Shown piece after piece: positions 26,042-33,439 of a stretch of DNA of 64,000 bases; the first letter of the stretch is position 1; the number at the start of each line of letters is the position of its first letter. Location: positions 89,029 to 153,028 of the forward strand of contig JAFQRH010000025.1 of NCBI GenBank assembly GCA_017410165.1. The letters run 5' to 3'. The DNA is from Alistipes sp. Its GTDB lineage: Bacteria; Bacteroidota; Bacteroidia; Bacteroidales; Rikenellaceae. A program made the position numbers and the translations under genes. Below the pieces are notes generated by a model, which ran no database searches, was not told where the DNA came from, and was given only the letters and a program-made list of their open reading frames with translations.

Positions 26042-27529
26042 TTATTCGGTTTCGATATTTGGACCCAACTTAATGGCTTTAATCATAATGCGCATCTCGA
26101 TAACGAGGAACAGCGTGAAGATGGCGACAAACAACCAGAATGTAGTCTGTACGGCCGCCACGCTGACACTCGATACCGCCGCGCTTACAGGCAGCAGACC
26201 CTCAATCACCCAAGGTTGGCGACCAACCTCTGCGACAATCCAACCTGCCTGACCTGCGATATATACCAATGGTATAGAGAGTAGTGCAACCCATTGCACC
26301 AGAGCTGTATCGGCAAGTCGTCTGCGACGCTCCAACCATAAGACGACGACCATCAGCAGCAACAAGAATCCGCCGAGACCCACCATAATGCGGAATGCCC
26401 AATAGACGAGCGGTACGGGTGGCACAAGCTCCTCTTTGGAGTTGATGTATCCGTAACCGAAGTAGTCGATATTCTCGTCGAGTGTTTGGCGGGCAATCGC
26501 AGCAGCCGCAGGGTCGCTCTCTTTTAGGGCGCGATACGTCGAGAATGCCTCAATCGCGGTTTTGCCGCGCTCAATCTTTTCGTCGGCCGAGAGGTGACGC
26601 TCACCGTCGGGCGTCGTATAACCGTCGAGAATGTTATTTATGCCGGGCACATATCCGTCAATGTCGTGCGTAGCGAGTATGGATAGCATTGCCGGAATCT
26701 CAACTCCCGGAACAATCGAGAACGGAGCCCCCTCGCCGCCATTCTCCAAGCCCTCGGCCGCAGCGAGCTTCATCGGTTGATACTTTGCAGCGTGAACACC
26801 GGAACTGTCGCCACTCAACATAACTGCAAAGGTGCCGATGATGCCGACAATCGCTGCAACGCGAATGCTCGCCAAAGCGAAGCGCGTCTCACGACGTTTG
26901 AGCAGATACCAACAACTGATGCCTATGACAAATACCGCACCGGTCATCCAACCGCTGAATACCGAGTGGAAGAACTTCGATACGGCGACAGGGTTCAACA
27001 CCAAAGCCCAGAAATCGACCATCTCGTGACGCACGGTGTCGGGATTGAATTCCATACCCACCGGATGTTGCATCCACGCATTGGCAACCAAAATCCACAC
27101 TGCCGAGATTGCAGCACCTATGCCCGTGAGCCACGTGGAGGCAAGGTGCACACGTCGGCTGACCTTCTCCCATCCGAAGAACATCACCGCGAAGAATGTC
27201 GCCTCCATAAAGAATGCGAAGATGCCCTCGATGGCAAGCGGAGCACCGAAGATGTCGCCCACGAACCACGAGTAGTTGCTCCAATTGGTGCCAAACTCAA
27301 ATTCGAGGATGATACCCGTAGCAATGCCTACGGCAAAGTTAATGGCAAAGAGTTTCATCCAAAATTTGGAGGTTCGCTTCCAAAACTCGTCCCCTGTTAT
27401 TACATAGATGGTCTCCATTGTGGCCATAATAATCGCCAAGCCCAGCGTGAGCGGAACGAATAGCCAATGGTAACCGGCCGTCAGTGCAAATTGCAACCTC
27501 GACCAATTTACTAATGCCGTCTCTACCAT
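26042..27529 (-). CDS. cydA: Cytochrome bd quinol oxidase subunit I
   Basis: 495 residues with multiple membrane segments. CydA holds hemes b558, b595 and d. SRLQFALTAGYHWLFVPLTL contains the His that binds heme b595 (near residue 19), GRQPWVIEGLLP (~435) is the signature near the heme d site, and the periplasmic quinol-binding Q-loop lies in between with the short form typical of many Bacteroidota. It is preceded by the DUF4492 gene (15 bases) and followed by cydB (10 bases). Confidence 0.96.
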   Translation of the reverse strand: MVETALVNWSRLQFALTAGYHWLFVPLTLGLAIIMATMETIYVITGDEFWKRTSKFWMKLFAINFAVGIATGIILEFEFGTNWSNYSWFVGDIFGAPLAIEGIFAFFMEATFFAVMFFGWEKVSRRVHLASTWLTGIGAAISAVWILVANAWMQHPVGMEFNPDTVRHEMVDFWALVLNPVAVSKFFHSVFSGWMTGAVFVIGISCWYLLKRRETRFALASIRVAAIVGIIGTFAVMLSGDSSGVHAAKYQPMKLAAAEGLENGGEGAPFSIVPGVEIPAMLSILATHDIDGYVPGINNILDGYTTPDGERHLSADEKIERGKTAIEAFSTYRALKESDPAAAAIARQTLDENIDYFGYGYINSKEELVPPVPLVYWAFRIMVGLGGFLLLLMVVVLWLERRRRLADTALVQWVALLSIPLVYIAGQAGWIVAEVGRQPWVIEGLLPVSAAVSSVSVAAVQTTFWLFVAIFTLFLVIEMRIMIKAIKLGPNIETE

Positions 27530-27544
27530 AATTGTCGAAATTTT

Positions 27545-27769
27545 TTATAAGTTTTTACTGTTCTGATTATCGATTAGTTGATTGCTTATGTATTCGATGC
27601 GTTGTTGCTCGTCTTTGCCTGCGAGCGTCGGGCGGAAAAAGAAGGCACGCAAGATGGCGAAGAGGATAATCACTTTGAGGAGTATCAGCCACCATAACTG
27701 TCTGCCCCAAGTCATCGCCTTGAAACCATCAACGTAGAAGTTCCATATTGCAACTAATGCCCGTTTCAT
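27545..27769 (-). CDS. DUF4492-like small membrane protein of the cyd operon
   Basis: 74 residues with one membrane segment (residues ~25-46, WWLILLKVIILFAILRAFFF) and a polar C-terminal tail. Short proteins starting with xxIxxFYVDGFKxMTWGRxLW are known as DUF4492 and typically precede cydAB in Bacteroidota. By position it may be an accessory subunit of the oxidase, comparable in role to the CydX/CydY small subunits of other bacteria; that is inference. Confidence 0.85.
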   Translation of the reverse strand: MKRALVAIWNFYVDGFKAMTWGRQLWWLILLKVIILFAILRAFFFRPTLAGKDEQQRIEYISNQLIDNQNSKNL

Positions 27770-27795
27770 CGCTGCACAGCACTTGTTTGTTTATA

Positions 27796-27825
27796 CAAAT
27801 ATACAAAAAAAATTTTAAGTGCAAA
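27796..27825 (-). promoter_or_regulatory. Promoter for the cyd operon
   Basis: On the minus strand TTTG (27825-27822), an 18-nt spacer and TATATTTG (27803-27796). The transcript would start ~20 bases before the ATG at 27769. Confidence 0.7.
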
Positions 27826-27909
27826 CAGATGTTGGGGTTGTCTTTATCGGCATTGGCCTCTCTTATGAAAAAAATGTGCTGGTGGGGGTGGAGTTTGAGA
27901 AATTTTTAT

Positions 27910-27917
27910 TATCTTTG
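27910..27917 (+). promoter_or_regulatory. Promoter -7 element for the esterase-pair operon
   Basis: TATCTTTG fits TAnnTTTG; no well-spaced -33 element. It implies an AT-rich leader of about 120 bases before ATG 28042, with no recognisable RNA motif. Confidence 0.5.
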
Positions 27918-28041
27918 TAGAAGTTTCGCTGTCTATGTGCGAAGAAGGATACACACGAAAAGAGATAAAACCATTATTTACAAGCAAATAAACAACAACT
28001 AAATATCTTTTATTAACCTAATTTAATCAAAAATTTCTATT

Positions 28042-31000
28042 ATGAGAAAATTTGCACTTTTTCTAATGCTAATGATGGGTGTCGGTTTTGTCGCTTGTGA
28101 ACCACAAGGTCCGGAGCCAACCGAACCACTCTATCCATCTCCGGAGGCGGTCATCGTTGATGACGAAGCGTGTGGAGAGAACAGCATCACGCTCCTTTTT
28201 GATGGTAGCGCAGCAGTTAAGGCCGGAGCAACGACCTTCACATCTGCTCTTACGCCGGATGACGAGAGCGAGCCAATCACCATCACGCGTGAGGTAACTC
28301 ATCAGGAGGCGTGCAAGCACGTCTATGCGAATCTTCCGACGGGCGTTTACACGGCTTCCGTGTTTGCGACCTATCCTGACGGAACTTCGAGTGAGCCGGT
28401 ATTTGTAAAGGATGCCAAGGGGGCTGTCGTACTCCTCAAAATCGAGGGTGCTACGTTGGCAGTTAAGCACGCTTATTCGACTTCGTCGTCGCTTGCCTTC
28501 ACTTGGAGTGTCAGCGGCTTTGACGATCCGGCAAAGGATTGTGCAACTGCATACAGCTTCGGTATCTACAAGGATGCAAAGTGCGAGAACCTCGTTGTTT
28601 CGTGGGAGACGGGTGCCGGCAGCTCGATTTGGGCTGATTTGGCAGATGGTTGTCCACAGTTCGAGTTCTCCGGTTTGGATAAGAACACATCGTACTGGTT
28701 TGTTGTAAAGGATATCGACAACGATGTTACATCGTCGCCGGTTGAGGCCAAGACTTTGGACTTTACGGTTGTTGTACCTGACGCAGCGGCAATGGCCGAG
28801 CCGAAGAGTGTCGTTTTGGCAGAGGATTTCAGCGAGCTCGTTTGGGGTGGTAACTACCTGCGTGGCTCGGCTGCTTACTCGGCAGACGACCGTAACCTTG
28901 CAACCGCATTCGACAAGGCAGAGGGCGTAAATCCTATCGACGGTGGTCCTTGGAAGTGGTATTTGGTTAGTCCTGGTACCGAGATCGGTTTGTTCGGTAC
29001 GATGAAGCACGCTGTTGAGAATTCGCGTCTTGCACAGTGGGGTATCTGCAACGAGATTGCGAAGGATGGCAACTCGTACGTTTGTGGTCGTGTTGGTCAC
29101 CTTAAATTGGGTGCAAGCAGCAAGATTGGTTTGATGTGTACGCCGGAGTTGGTTAACCTCAAATCGGTTGCTACCTTGGAGGTACAGTTCGACCAAGCGC
29201 GTTATGATTCGGACCCTGTAACCGGTGCCGTATATGTAATCAACAACGCACAGCACGCAGGTAAGGATGGTGGCTATGAGGTAACTCCTGCAATCAACGA
29301 GCTCGTTGCAGCAGCCGAGTTTGAGATTAAGGCAGGCCGCACATTTACGACCGAGAAGGTGACGCTCAAAAACGTATCGCCGGGCGCACGTATCGCTATC
29401 GGCCCTATCCGTAAGGATGGTTCGACTTCGGGTTCGTCGCAGCATCGTATGTATCTGGACAACATAATCGTTAAGGTTGTCGCTTACGAGTCGTCCAAGA
29501 TTGAACTCGCCAAGCCGGTTATCACATCTACCGAGGTAACTGCCGAGGAGGTTGTGGTTAATTGGAACAAGGTTGAGAAGGCAACGGGCTACGTTCTCGA
29601 ATATAAGGAGAAGAGCGCAGCACAATATACCGAAGTTGAACTTGGTAATGTTGCAACATACACCATCACGGGCTTGAAGGGCTTGACCGACTACCAGATT
29701 CGCATTAAGGCGGTTGAGTCGGTATCGAAGAGTGAATCCGAGTACTCGGACATCGCGGAGGTACAGACGCTCTCGAAGGCACAGTTCCCTATGGTTGCAA
29801 CCACCGCTGACGAGTTTATCGCAATCCTCGCTGACGCAGAGGCGTTGCGTACTGCAATTGCAACTGACGAGATTCAGATTGCCGGCAACCTCGACTTCGC
29901 AGGCAAGACCCTGCCGGAGGGTGCTGTATTCCCTGGTACGCTCAATGGTAACAAGTTTGCGTTGAGCAACATCACTTCGAATCACGCTCTGTTCGCATCG
30001 ATTGCCAATGCCAAGGATTTGACTATCGACGAGAGCTGTAAGTTCACCTCCGATAAGGCCACTACGCTTGCTCCACTTGCAGTTGAGGCAACGGGCGCAC
30101 TCTCGAATATCGTAAACAAGGCAGACGTCTCTGTTTCGATTACGGGTGACGGTGATGCAACTGTAATCATCGCAGGTTTGGTTGCTGTCAGCAGCGCTAC
30201 GGTGGACACTTGTAAGAACTACGGTGATGTATCGTACATCTCGACCGGCTCTTCGTATGGCGTTTTGGCTTCCGGTTTGGTTGCTTATAGCGAGGCGGCT
30301 ATCACCAAGTGTGAGAACCACGGTAACATCACAACTTCGATTCCTTGCTTGTCGAACTTCGGTGTTATTAAGGACATTACGAACCTTCCGGTTAAGGTCG
30401 GCGGTTTGGTGGCTCACCTCGGCGTAAATGCTCCTATCAGCAATTCGGACAACTATGGTAATATCGACTACGATATAACCGCTATCGAGGGTATGCCTAT
30501 CTCGTGCGGTACGAACCGTCCACGTGCGGGTGGTATCGTTGGTTTGGCATACAGCAGCATCACTTCGTGTACCAATAATGGCGAAATTGATGTTTGCGTA
30601 ACCACATCGGATAAGTCTGTATATACGAGCAACAACTACCCTGTAAACTTGGGTGGTATCTCTGGTGGTTCGTTCTCCGGCGCAACCGGTGCTTCCGGTG
30701 CCGACATTACGGATTGTGTAAACAATGGTGCTATCAAGTTTGTAAGTTATTGCGATGGTGCAATCCCTACCTGCGCCGGTATCGTTGGTTATCCGGGCTA
30801 TGAGAACAAGGCACAGACCAACCTCATTACGCGTTGCGTAAACTACGGTACAATCGATGTATTTGCACAGGATGAGATTCGTGTTGCTGGTATCAATGGT
30901 GGTACGGGTAATGTTACCTACTGTAAAAACTATGGCGCAATCAGGGGTACGATTCCTTATACCGATGCAACCATCGGCGGTATCTCGGCATTCTTGTCGC

Positions 31001-31386
31001 AGGGCCACAAGTTCGAGTATAACGAGAGCTACGGTGCATTGAGCAACATCAACGGCGAGACGGGCGTTATCGAGATTGGTGGTCTTGTTGGCCAACACGG
31101 TGGTGTTAATAGTTACGAAGGCGAAGGTCGTGGCTGTGTCGTAGATTGCGATATCGTTTACGACTGGGGTAACCACAAGTGGTATGGTTTGGTAATTGGT
31201 TGGAATTACAGCGCATCGGCTGTAGTCGTTATGGGTACGCCGGAGGAGCCAATCAAGATTCTTGGTGGCAGTATGTCGTGCGATGGCGGCAAGACCGTTA
31301 TCCCTATCACTGCCGAGAACTACGAGACCTATGCAAAGGGTGCAGGTAGCGAACCACATACCGTTCACGTAAAATTTGGAAACTAA
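28042..31386 (+). CDS. Modular surface lipoprotein: Ig-like, jelly-roll-like, Fn3 and GLUG-type repeat domains
   Basis: 1114 residues. Lipoprotein signal MRKFALFLMLMMGVGFVAC with Cys at 19 and a GPEPTEP linker. Residues ~35-250 contain two Ig/Fn3-like units. Residues ~260-480 are a jelly-roll-like module that opens VVLAEDFSELVWGGNYLRGS and closes RMYLDNIIVKVV; the same module occurs three times in the giant protein at 58246-64000. Residues ~485-580 are an Fn3 domain (KPVITSTEVTAEEVVVNW). Residues ~590-1090 hold GLUG-type repeats (GGLVAHLG, GGIVGLAYSSITSCTNNGEI). No catalytic residues are apparent, so a binding or scaffold role is likely. The next gene, for the dead esterase, starts 4 bases after the stop. 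Confidence 0.75.
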   Translation: MRKFALFLMLMMGVGFVACEPQGPEPTEPLYPSPEAVIVDDEACGENSITLLFDGSAAVKAGATTFTSALTPDDESEPITITREVTHQEACKHVYANLPTGVYTASVFATYPDGTSSEPVFVKDAKGAVVLLKIEGATLAVKHAYSTSSSLAFTWSVSGFDDPAKDCATAYSFGIYKDAKCENLVVSWETGAGSSIWADLADGCPQFEFSGLDKNTSYWFVVKDIDNDVTSSPVEAKTLDFTVVVPDAAAMAEPKSVVLAEDFSELVWGGNYLRGSAAYSADDRNLATAFDKAEGVNPIDGGPWKWYLVSPGTEIGLFGTMKHAVENSRLAQWGICNEIAKDGNSYVCGRVGHLKLGASSKIGLMCTPELVNLKSVATLEVQFDQARYDSDPVTGAVYVINNAQHAGKDGGYEVTPAINELVAAAEFEIKAGRTFTTEKVTLKNVSPGARIAIGPIRKDGSTSGSSQHRMYLDNIIVKVVAYESSKIELAKPVITSTEVTAEEVVVNWNKVEKATGYVLEYKEKSAAQYTEVELGNVATYTITGLKGLTDYQIRIKAVESVSKSESEYSDIAEVQTLSKAQFPMVATTADEFIAILADAEALRTAIATDEIQIAGNLDFAGKTLPEGAVFPGTLNGNKFALSNITSNHALFASIANAKDLTIDESCKFTSDKATTLAPLAVEATGALSNIVNKADVSVSITGDGDATVIIAGLVAVSSATVDTCKNYGDVSYISTGSSYGVLASGLVAYSEAAITKCENHGNITTSIPCLSNFGVIKDITNLPVKVGGLVAHLGVNAPISNSDNYGNIDYDITAIEGMPISCGTNRPRAGGIVGLAYSSITSCTNNGEIDVCVTTSDKSVYTSNNYPVNLGGISGGSFSGATGASGADITDCVNNGAIKFVSYCDGAIPTCAGIVGYPGYENKAQTNLITRCVNYGTIDVFAQDEIRVAGINGGTGNVTYCKNYGAIRGTIPYTDATIGGISAFLSQGHKFEYNESYGALSNINGETGVIEIGGLVGQHGGVNSYEGEGRGCVVDCDIVYDWGNHKWYGLVIGWNYSASAVVVMGTPEEPIKILGGSMSCDGGKTVIPITAENYETYAKGAGSEPHTVHVKFGN

Positions 31387-31390
31387 AACT

Positions 31391-32203
31391 ATGAAAAAGA
31401 TATTTTATATTATAAGTGCGTTTTTGTTGTTCGCTGTCGCTTGCGAACCAAACAACACGACCGATGAGACACCTGTTGTTGGTGCAACATCGCTTACCTA
31501 TGCAGTCGAGTCGATTGCCGACCACGAGGCAGTTATTGTAAAACCTGAGGATCTCGAAGAGGGCGCACCTGTTGTGATTGTGCTCGCCGAGGACTTGGAA
31601 CTTCGTCCGCTCTACTCTCCGGTAGAGGAGACGCCGAATGTAAACTTTAAGGCAGCCGAGCACTGCCTTATCGGCCGCTACGCGCTTTGCGTTATCGCAA
31701 CGAGCAGCAACGACGATTTGGCATTCCTTACGGATGCAAAGGCGTTGTTCCCTGGTACATCGAAATTCTATCTGTTGAGCTATCGTAACGGTTTGTCGTA
31801 CACGGCTGCTATGCAGATGCCTGACGCATTTGCTGCATACGGTTGCGTATCCGGTGCGATTGATGTCAATACCTACAAGACAAACAACTTCACCAAGCCG
31901 GTATCGTTCGTACACGTACACGCTACGGGTAACGCCGTATGCAAATGGAATGGTGTACAAAATAAGACCGTTTCCGTTCCTTTGTGCGTAGGTGCTATCG
32001 TTGCTGTGAACGAGTGCGTTACCTTCAAGGAGACCGACCTGTTGCCACGCGAGGGTAAGGGCCGTGTTTCGTGCACTCACTACCTCGGTAGCGAGTCGGG
32101 TTGCGACGTGAAATTGTATAGCGTCGAGGGCACAAACGGCGGTTGGTGCGACGAAGAATTTGAAGTGTATAACCAGATTTGGAATTTCTTTAAAACTCAT
32201 TAA
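31391..32203 (+). CDS. Lipoprotein, apparent catalytically dead paralogue of the adjacent esterase
   Basis: 270 residues from ATG 31391; an in-frame ATG at 31376 would overlap the preceding gene. Lipoprotein signal MKKIFYIISAFLLFAVAC. The rest aligns with the neighbouring esterase from APVVIVL to the C-terminal WNFFKTH. Every catalytic element is replaced. The oxyanion HGYGG is AEDLE; the nucleophile segment GMSNGG is SYRNGL, Ser to Arg (~residue 130); HGTGD is HATGN, Asp to Asn (~179); GGHNW is GGWCD, His to Trp (~250). A non-catalytic, lipid-anchored binding or partner protein is the natural inference. The frame is intact, with no sign of decay. It lies 4 bases after the upstream gene and 5 before the esterase. 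Confidence 0.8.
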   Translation: MKKIFYIISAFLLFAVACEPNNTTDETPVVGATSLTYAVESIADHEAVIVKPEDLEEGAPVVIVLAEDLELRPLYSPVEETPNVNFKAAEHCLIGRYALCVIATSSNDDLAFLTDAKALFPGTSKFYLLSYRNGLSYTAAMQMPDAFAAYGCVSGAIDVNTYKTNNFTKPVSFVHVHATGNAVCKWNGVQNKTVSVPLCVGAIVAVNECVTFKETDLLPREGKGRVSCTHYLGSESGCDVKLYSVEGTNGGWCDEEFEVYNQIWNFFKTH

Positions 32204-32208
32204 ACATT

Positions 32209-33078
32209 ATGAAGAAGATTATAATGACCTTGTTTGCTGTGCTCGCATTCTGTCTTGTGTCGAGTGCAGCTACAACCAAGAGCGAAACGATAGTAGATCA
32301 GGGCCTCACCCGTTCGTATTATATCTACTTGCCTGATAACTTGCCGGCTGATGCTCCACTCGTGTTCATTCTTCACGGTTATGGCGGTAGTGCCAGCTCG
32401 TATATCAACAACTCGTCGCTCTCATTTAAGGAGCTTGCCGAGGAGTATAAGGTGGCTTTGTGCTACCCACAGGCAACGACCGACCCTAAACCTAATACGG
32501 GTTGGAACGTGTACTATCCTTGGCAGATTGACAAGATGAAGGTGGATGACTGCGAGTTCATTTGCGCATTGGCAAAGCACTTGCAGGCAAAGTACAACCT
32601 CTCGGAGAAGAATGTATTCCTTACCGGTATGTCGAACGGTGGTGAGATGTGCTACCTTATGGCTTACCGCAAGCCGAAGGAGTTCGCCGCTATCGCATCG
32701 ATGGCAGGTCTTACTCTGACCGAGATGGCAAAACGCCACAACTACACCGAGCCGATTGCATTTATGGAGGTACACGGTACGGGCGATAAGACTTCGCGTT
32801 GGGAAGGCGACCCTACCAACCAATATGGTTGGGGTGCATACCTTGCCGTACCTGTTGCTGTTGGTGCAATTGCTGCTGCAAACAAGTGTATGTACGAGGA
32901 GACTACGGTGTTGCCTCAAATCAAGAACCGGGTTACTCTCCGCCGCTATTATGGCGCGCCATCGGGCAAGGAGGTATTGTTCTATGAGGTACGCAATGGT
33001 GGTCACAACTGGGCAACCGACTCGTTCGACTCGTGCCGTACCATTATGGAGTTCTTCAAGAAGAATATGGTGAAATAA
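32209..33078 (+). CDS. Secreted alpha/beta-hydrolase esterase (PHB depolymerase/LpqC/feruloyl esterase-like)
   Basis: 289 residues. A type I signal peptide (MKKIIMTLFAVLAFCLVSSA, cleavage before ATTK) replaces the lipobox of its neighbour, so the enzyme should be periplasmic or released. Family features: SYYIYLPDNL, the oxyanion motif LHGYGG (~55), the nucleophile GMSNGG (Ser ~141), the catalytic Asp in VHGTGD (~190) and the His in NGGHNW (~265). Members cleave esters such as acetyl or feruloyl groups on plant polysaccharides or polyhydroxyalkanoates; the substrate here is unknown. It is the last gene of the operon, followed by the repeated element at 33100-33259. Confidence 0.85.
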   Translation: MKKIIMTLFAVLAFCLVSSAATTKSETIVDQGLTRSYYIYLPDNLPADAPLVFILHGYGGSASSYINNSSLSFKELAEEYKVALCYPQATTDPKPNTGWNVYYPWQIDKMKVDDCEFICALAKHLQAKYNLSEKNVFLTGMSNGGEMCYLMAYRKPKEFAAIASMAGLTLTEMAKRHNYTEPIAFMEVHGTGDKTSRWEGDPTNQYGWGAYLAVPVAVGAIAAANKCMYEETTVLPQIKNRVTLRRYYGAPSGKEVLFYEVRNGGHNWATDSFDSCRTIMEFFKKNMVK

Positions 33079-33099
33079 CCGCTTCATAATAAACACTAC

Positions 33100-33259
33100 A
33101 AGAAGCCGTCTAACAAGGTGATTTTTGCGTGATGCTCGCCATCGAAATCCTCATTTACGCCGAGTAAACTGCGGTTTTTCGGGCTTCGCAAACCTTAAAA
33201 TCCCTCTTGTTATACAACTTCAAACAAAAAGGGTGTGTCTTTTCGGACACACCCTTTTT
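33100..33259. repeat. Dispersed intergenic element, copy 1, ending in a terminator hairpin
   Basis: A ~125-base block beginning AGAAGCCGTCTAACAAGGTG, including CATTTACGCCGAGTAAACTG and TCCCTCTTGTTATACAACTT, recurs at 46361 with about 85 percent identity. Directly after it, AAAAAGGGTGTGTC (33226-33239) pairs with GACACACCCTTTTT (33246-33259), an intrinsic terminator for the esterase operon. It starts 22 bases after the esterase stop. No open frame is obvious inside. The remainder of this 361-base gene-free stretch is AT-rich sequence to ~33340 and then the gene relic at 33360. Confidence 0.8.
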
Positions 33260-33359
33260 GTGCTACATATCGCAAACCGATTGAGCATATTGCTTAATGC
33301 TTGGTTGTTTTTAATGCGTTGATAATTAATTGATTCATTGGCTGTTGTCGCGCCTTGCG

Positions 33360-33431
33360 ATGGGTCGTGTCGTGTGCGGCGAGAATATCTATCCGGAGGA
33401 TATCGAGTATGTCATCAACTCGCATAACCTC
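33360..33431 (+). pseudogene. Relic of an AMP-forming acyl-CoA synthetase gene
   Basis: Read from ATG 33360, the frame gives MGRVVCGENIYPEDIEYVIN followed by SHNL. GENIYPE(D/E)IE-VIN is a hallmark of the C-terminal hinge region of long-chain acyl-CoA ligases, which normally read GRxKxMIxxxSGENIYPEEIE, so the residues between GR and GEN appear to be deleted. Nothing homologous is readable upstream or downstream; the following residues run into the 3' end of metH. It is a ~24-codon fragment without function. Confidence 0.5.
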
Positions 33432-33439
33432 GCTTACTG

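Noticed and set aside
28069..31368. 1099-codon open frame antisense to the modular lipoprotein gene
   Set aside because: It is exactly opposite a gene with a lipoprotein signal and clear domains; the translation is Arg/Cys/Thr-rich with no known motif, as expected from codon bias in the true gene.
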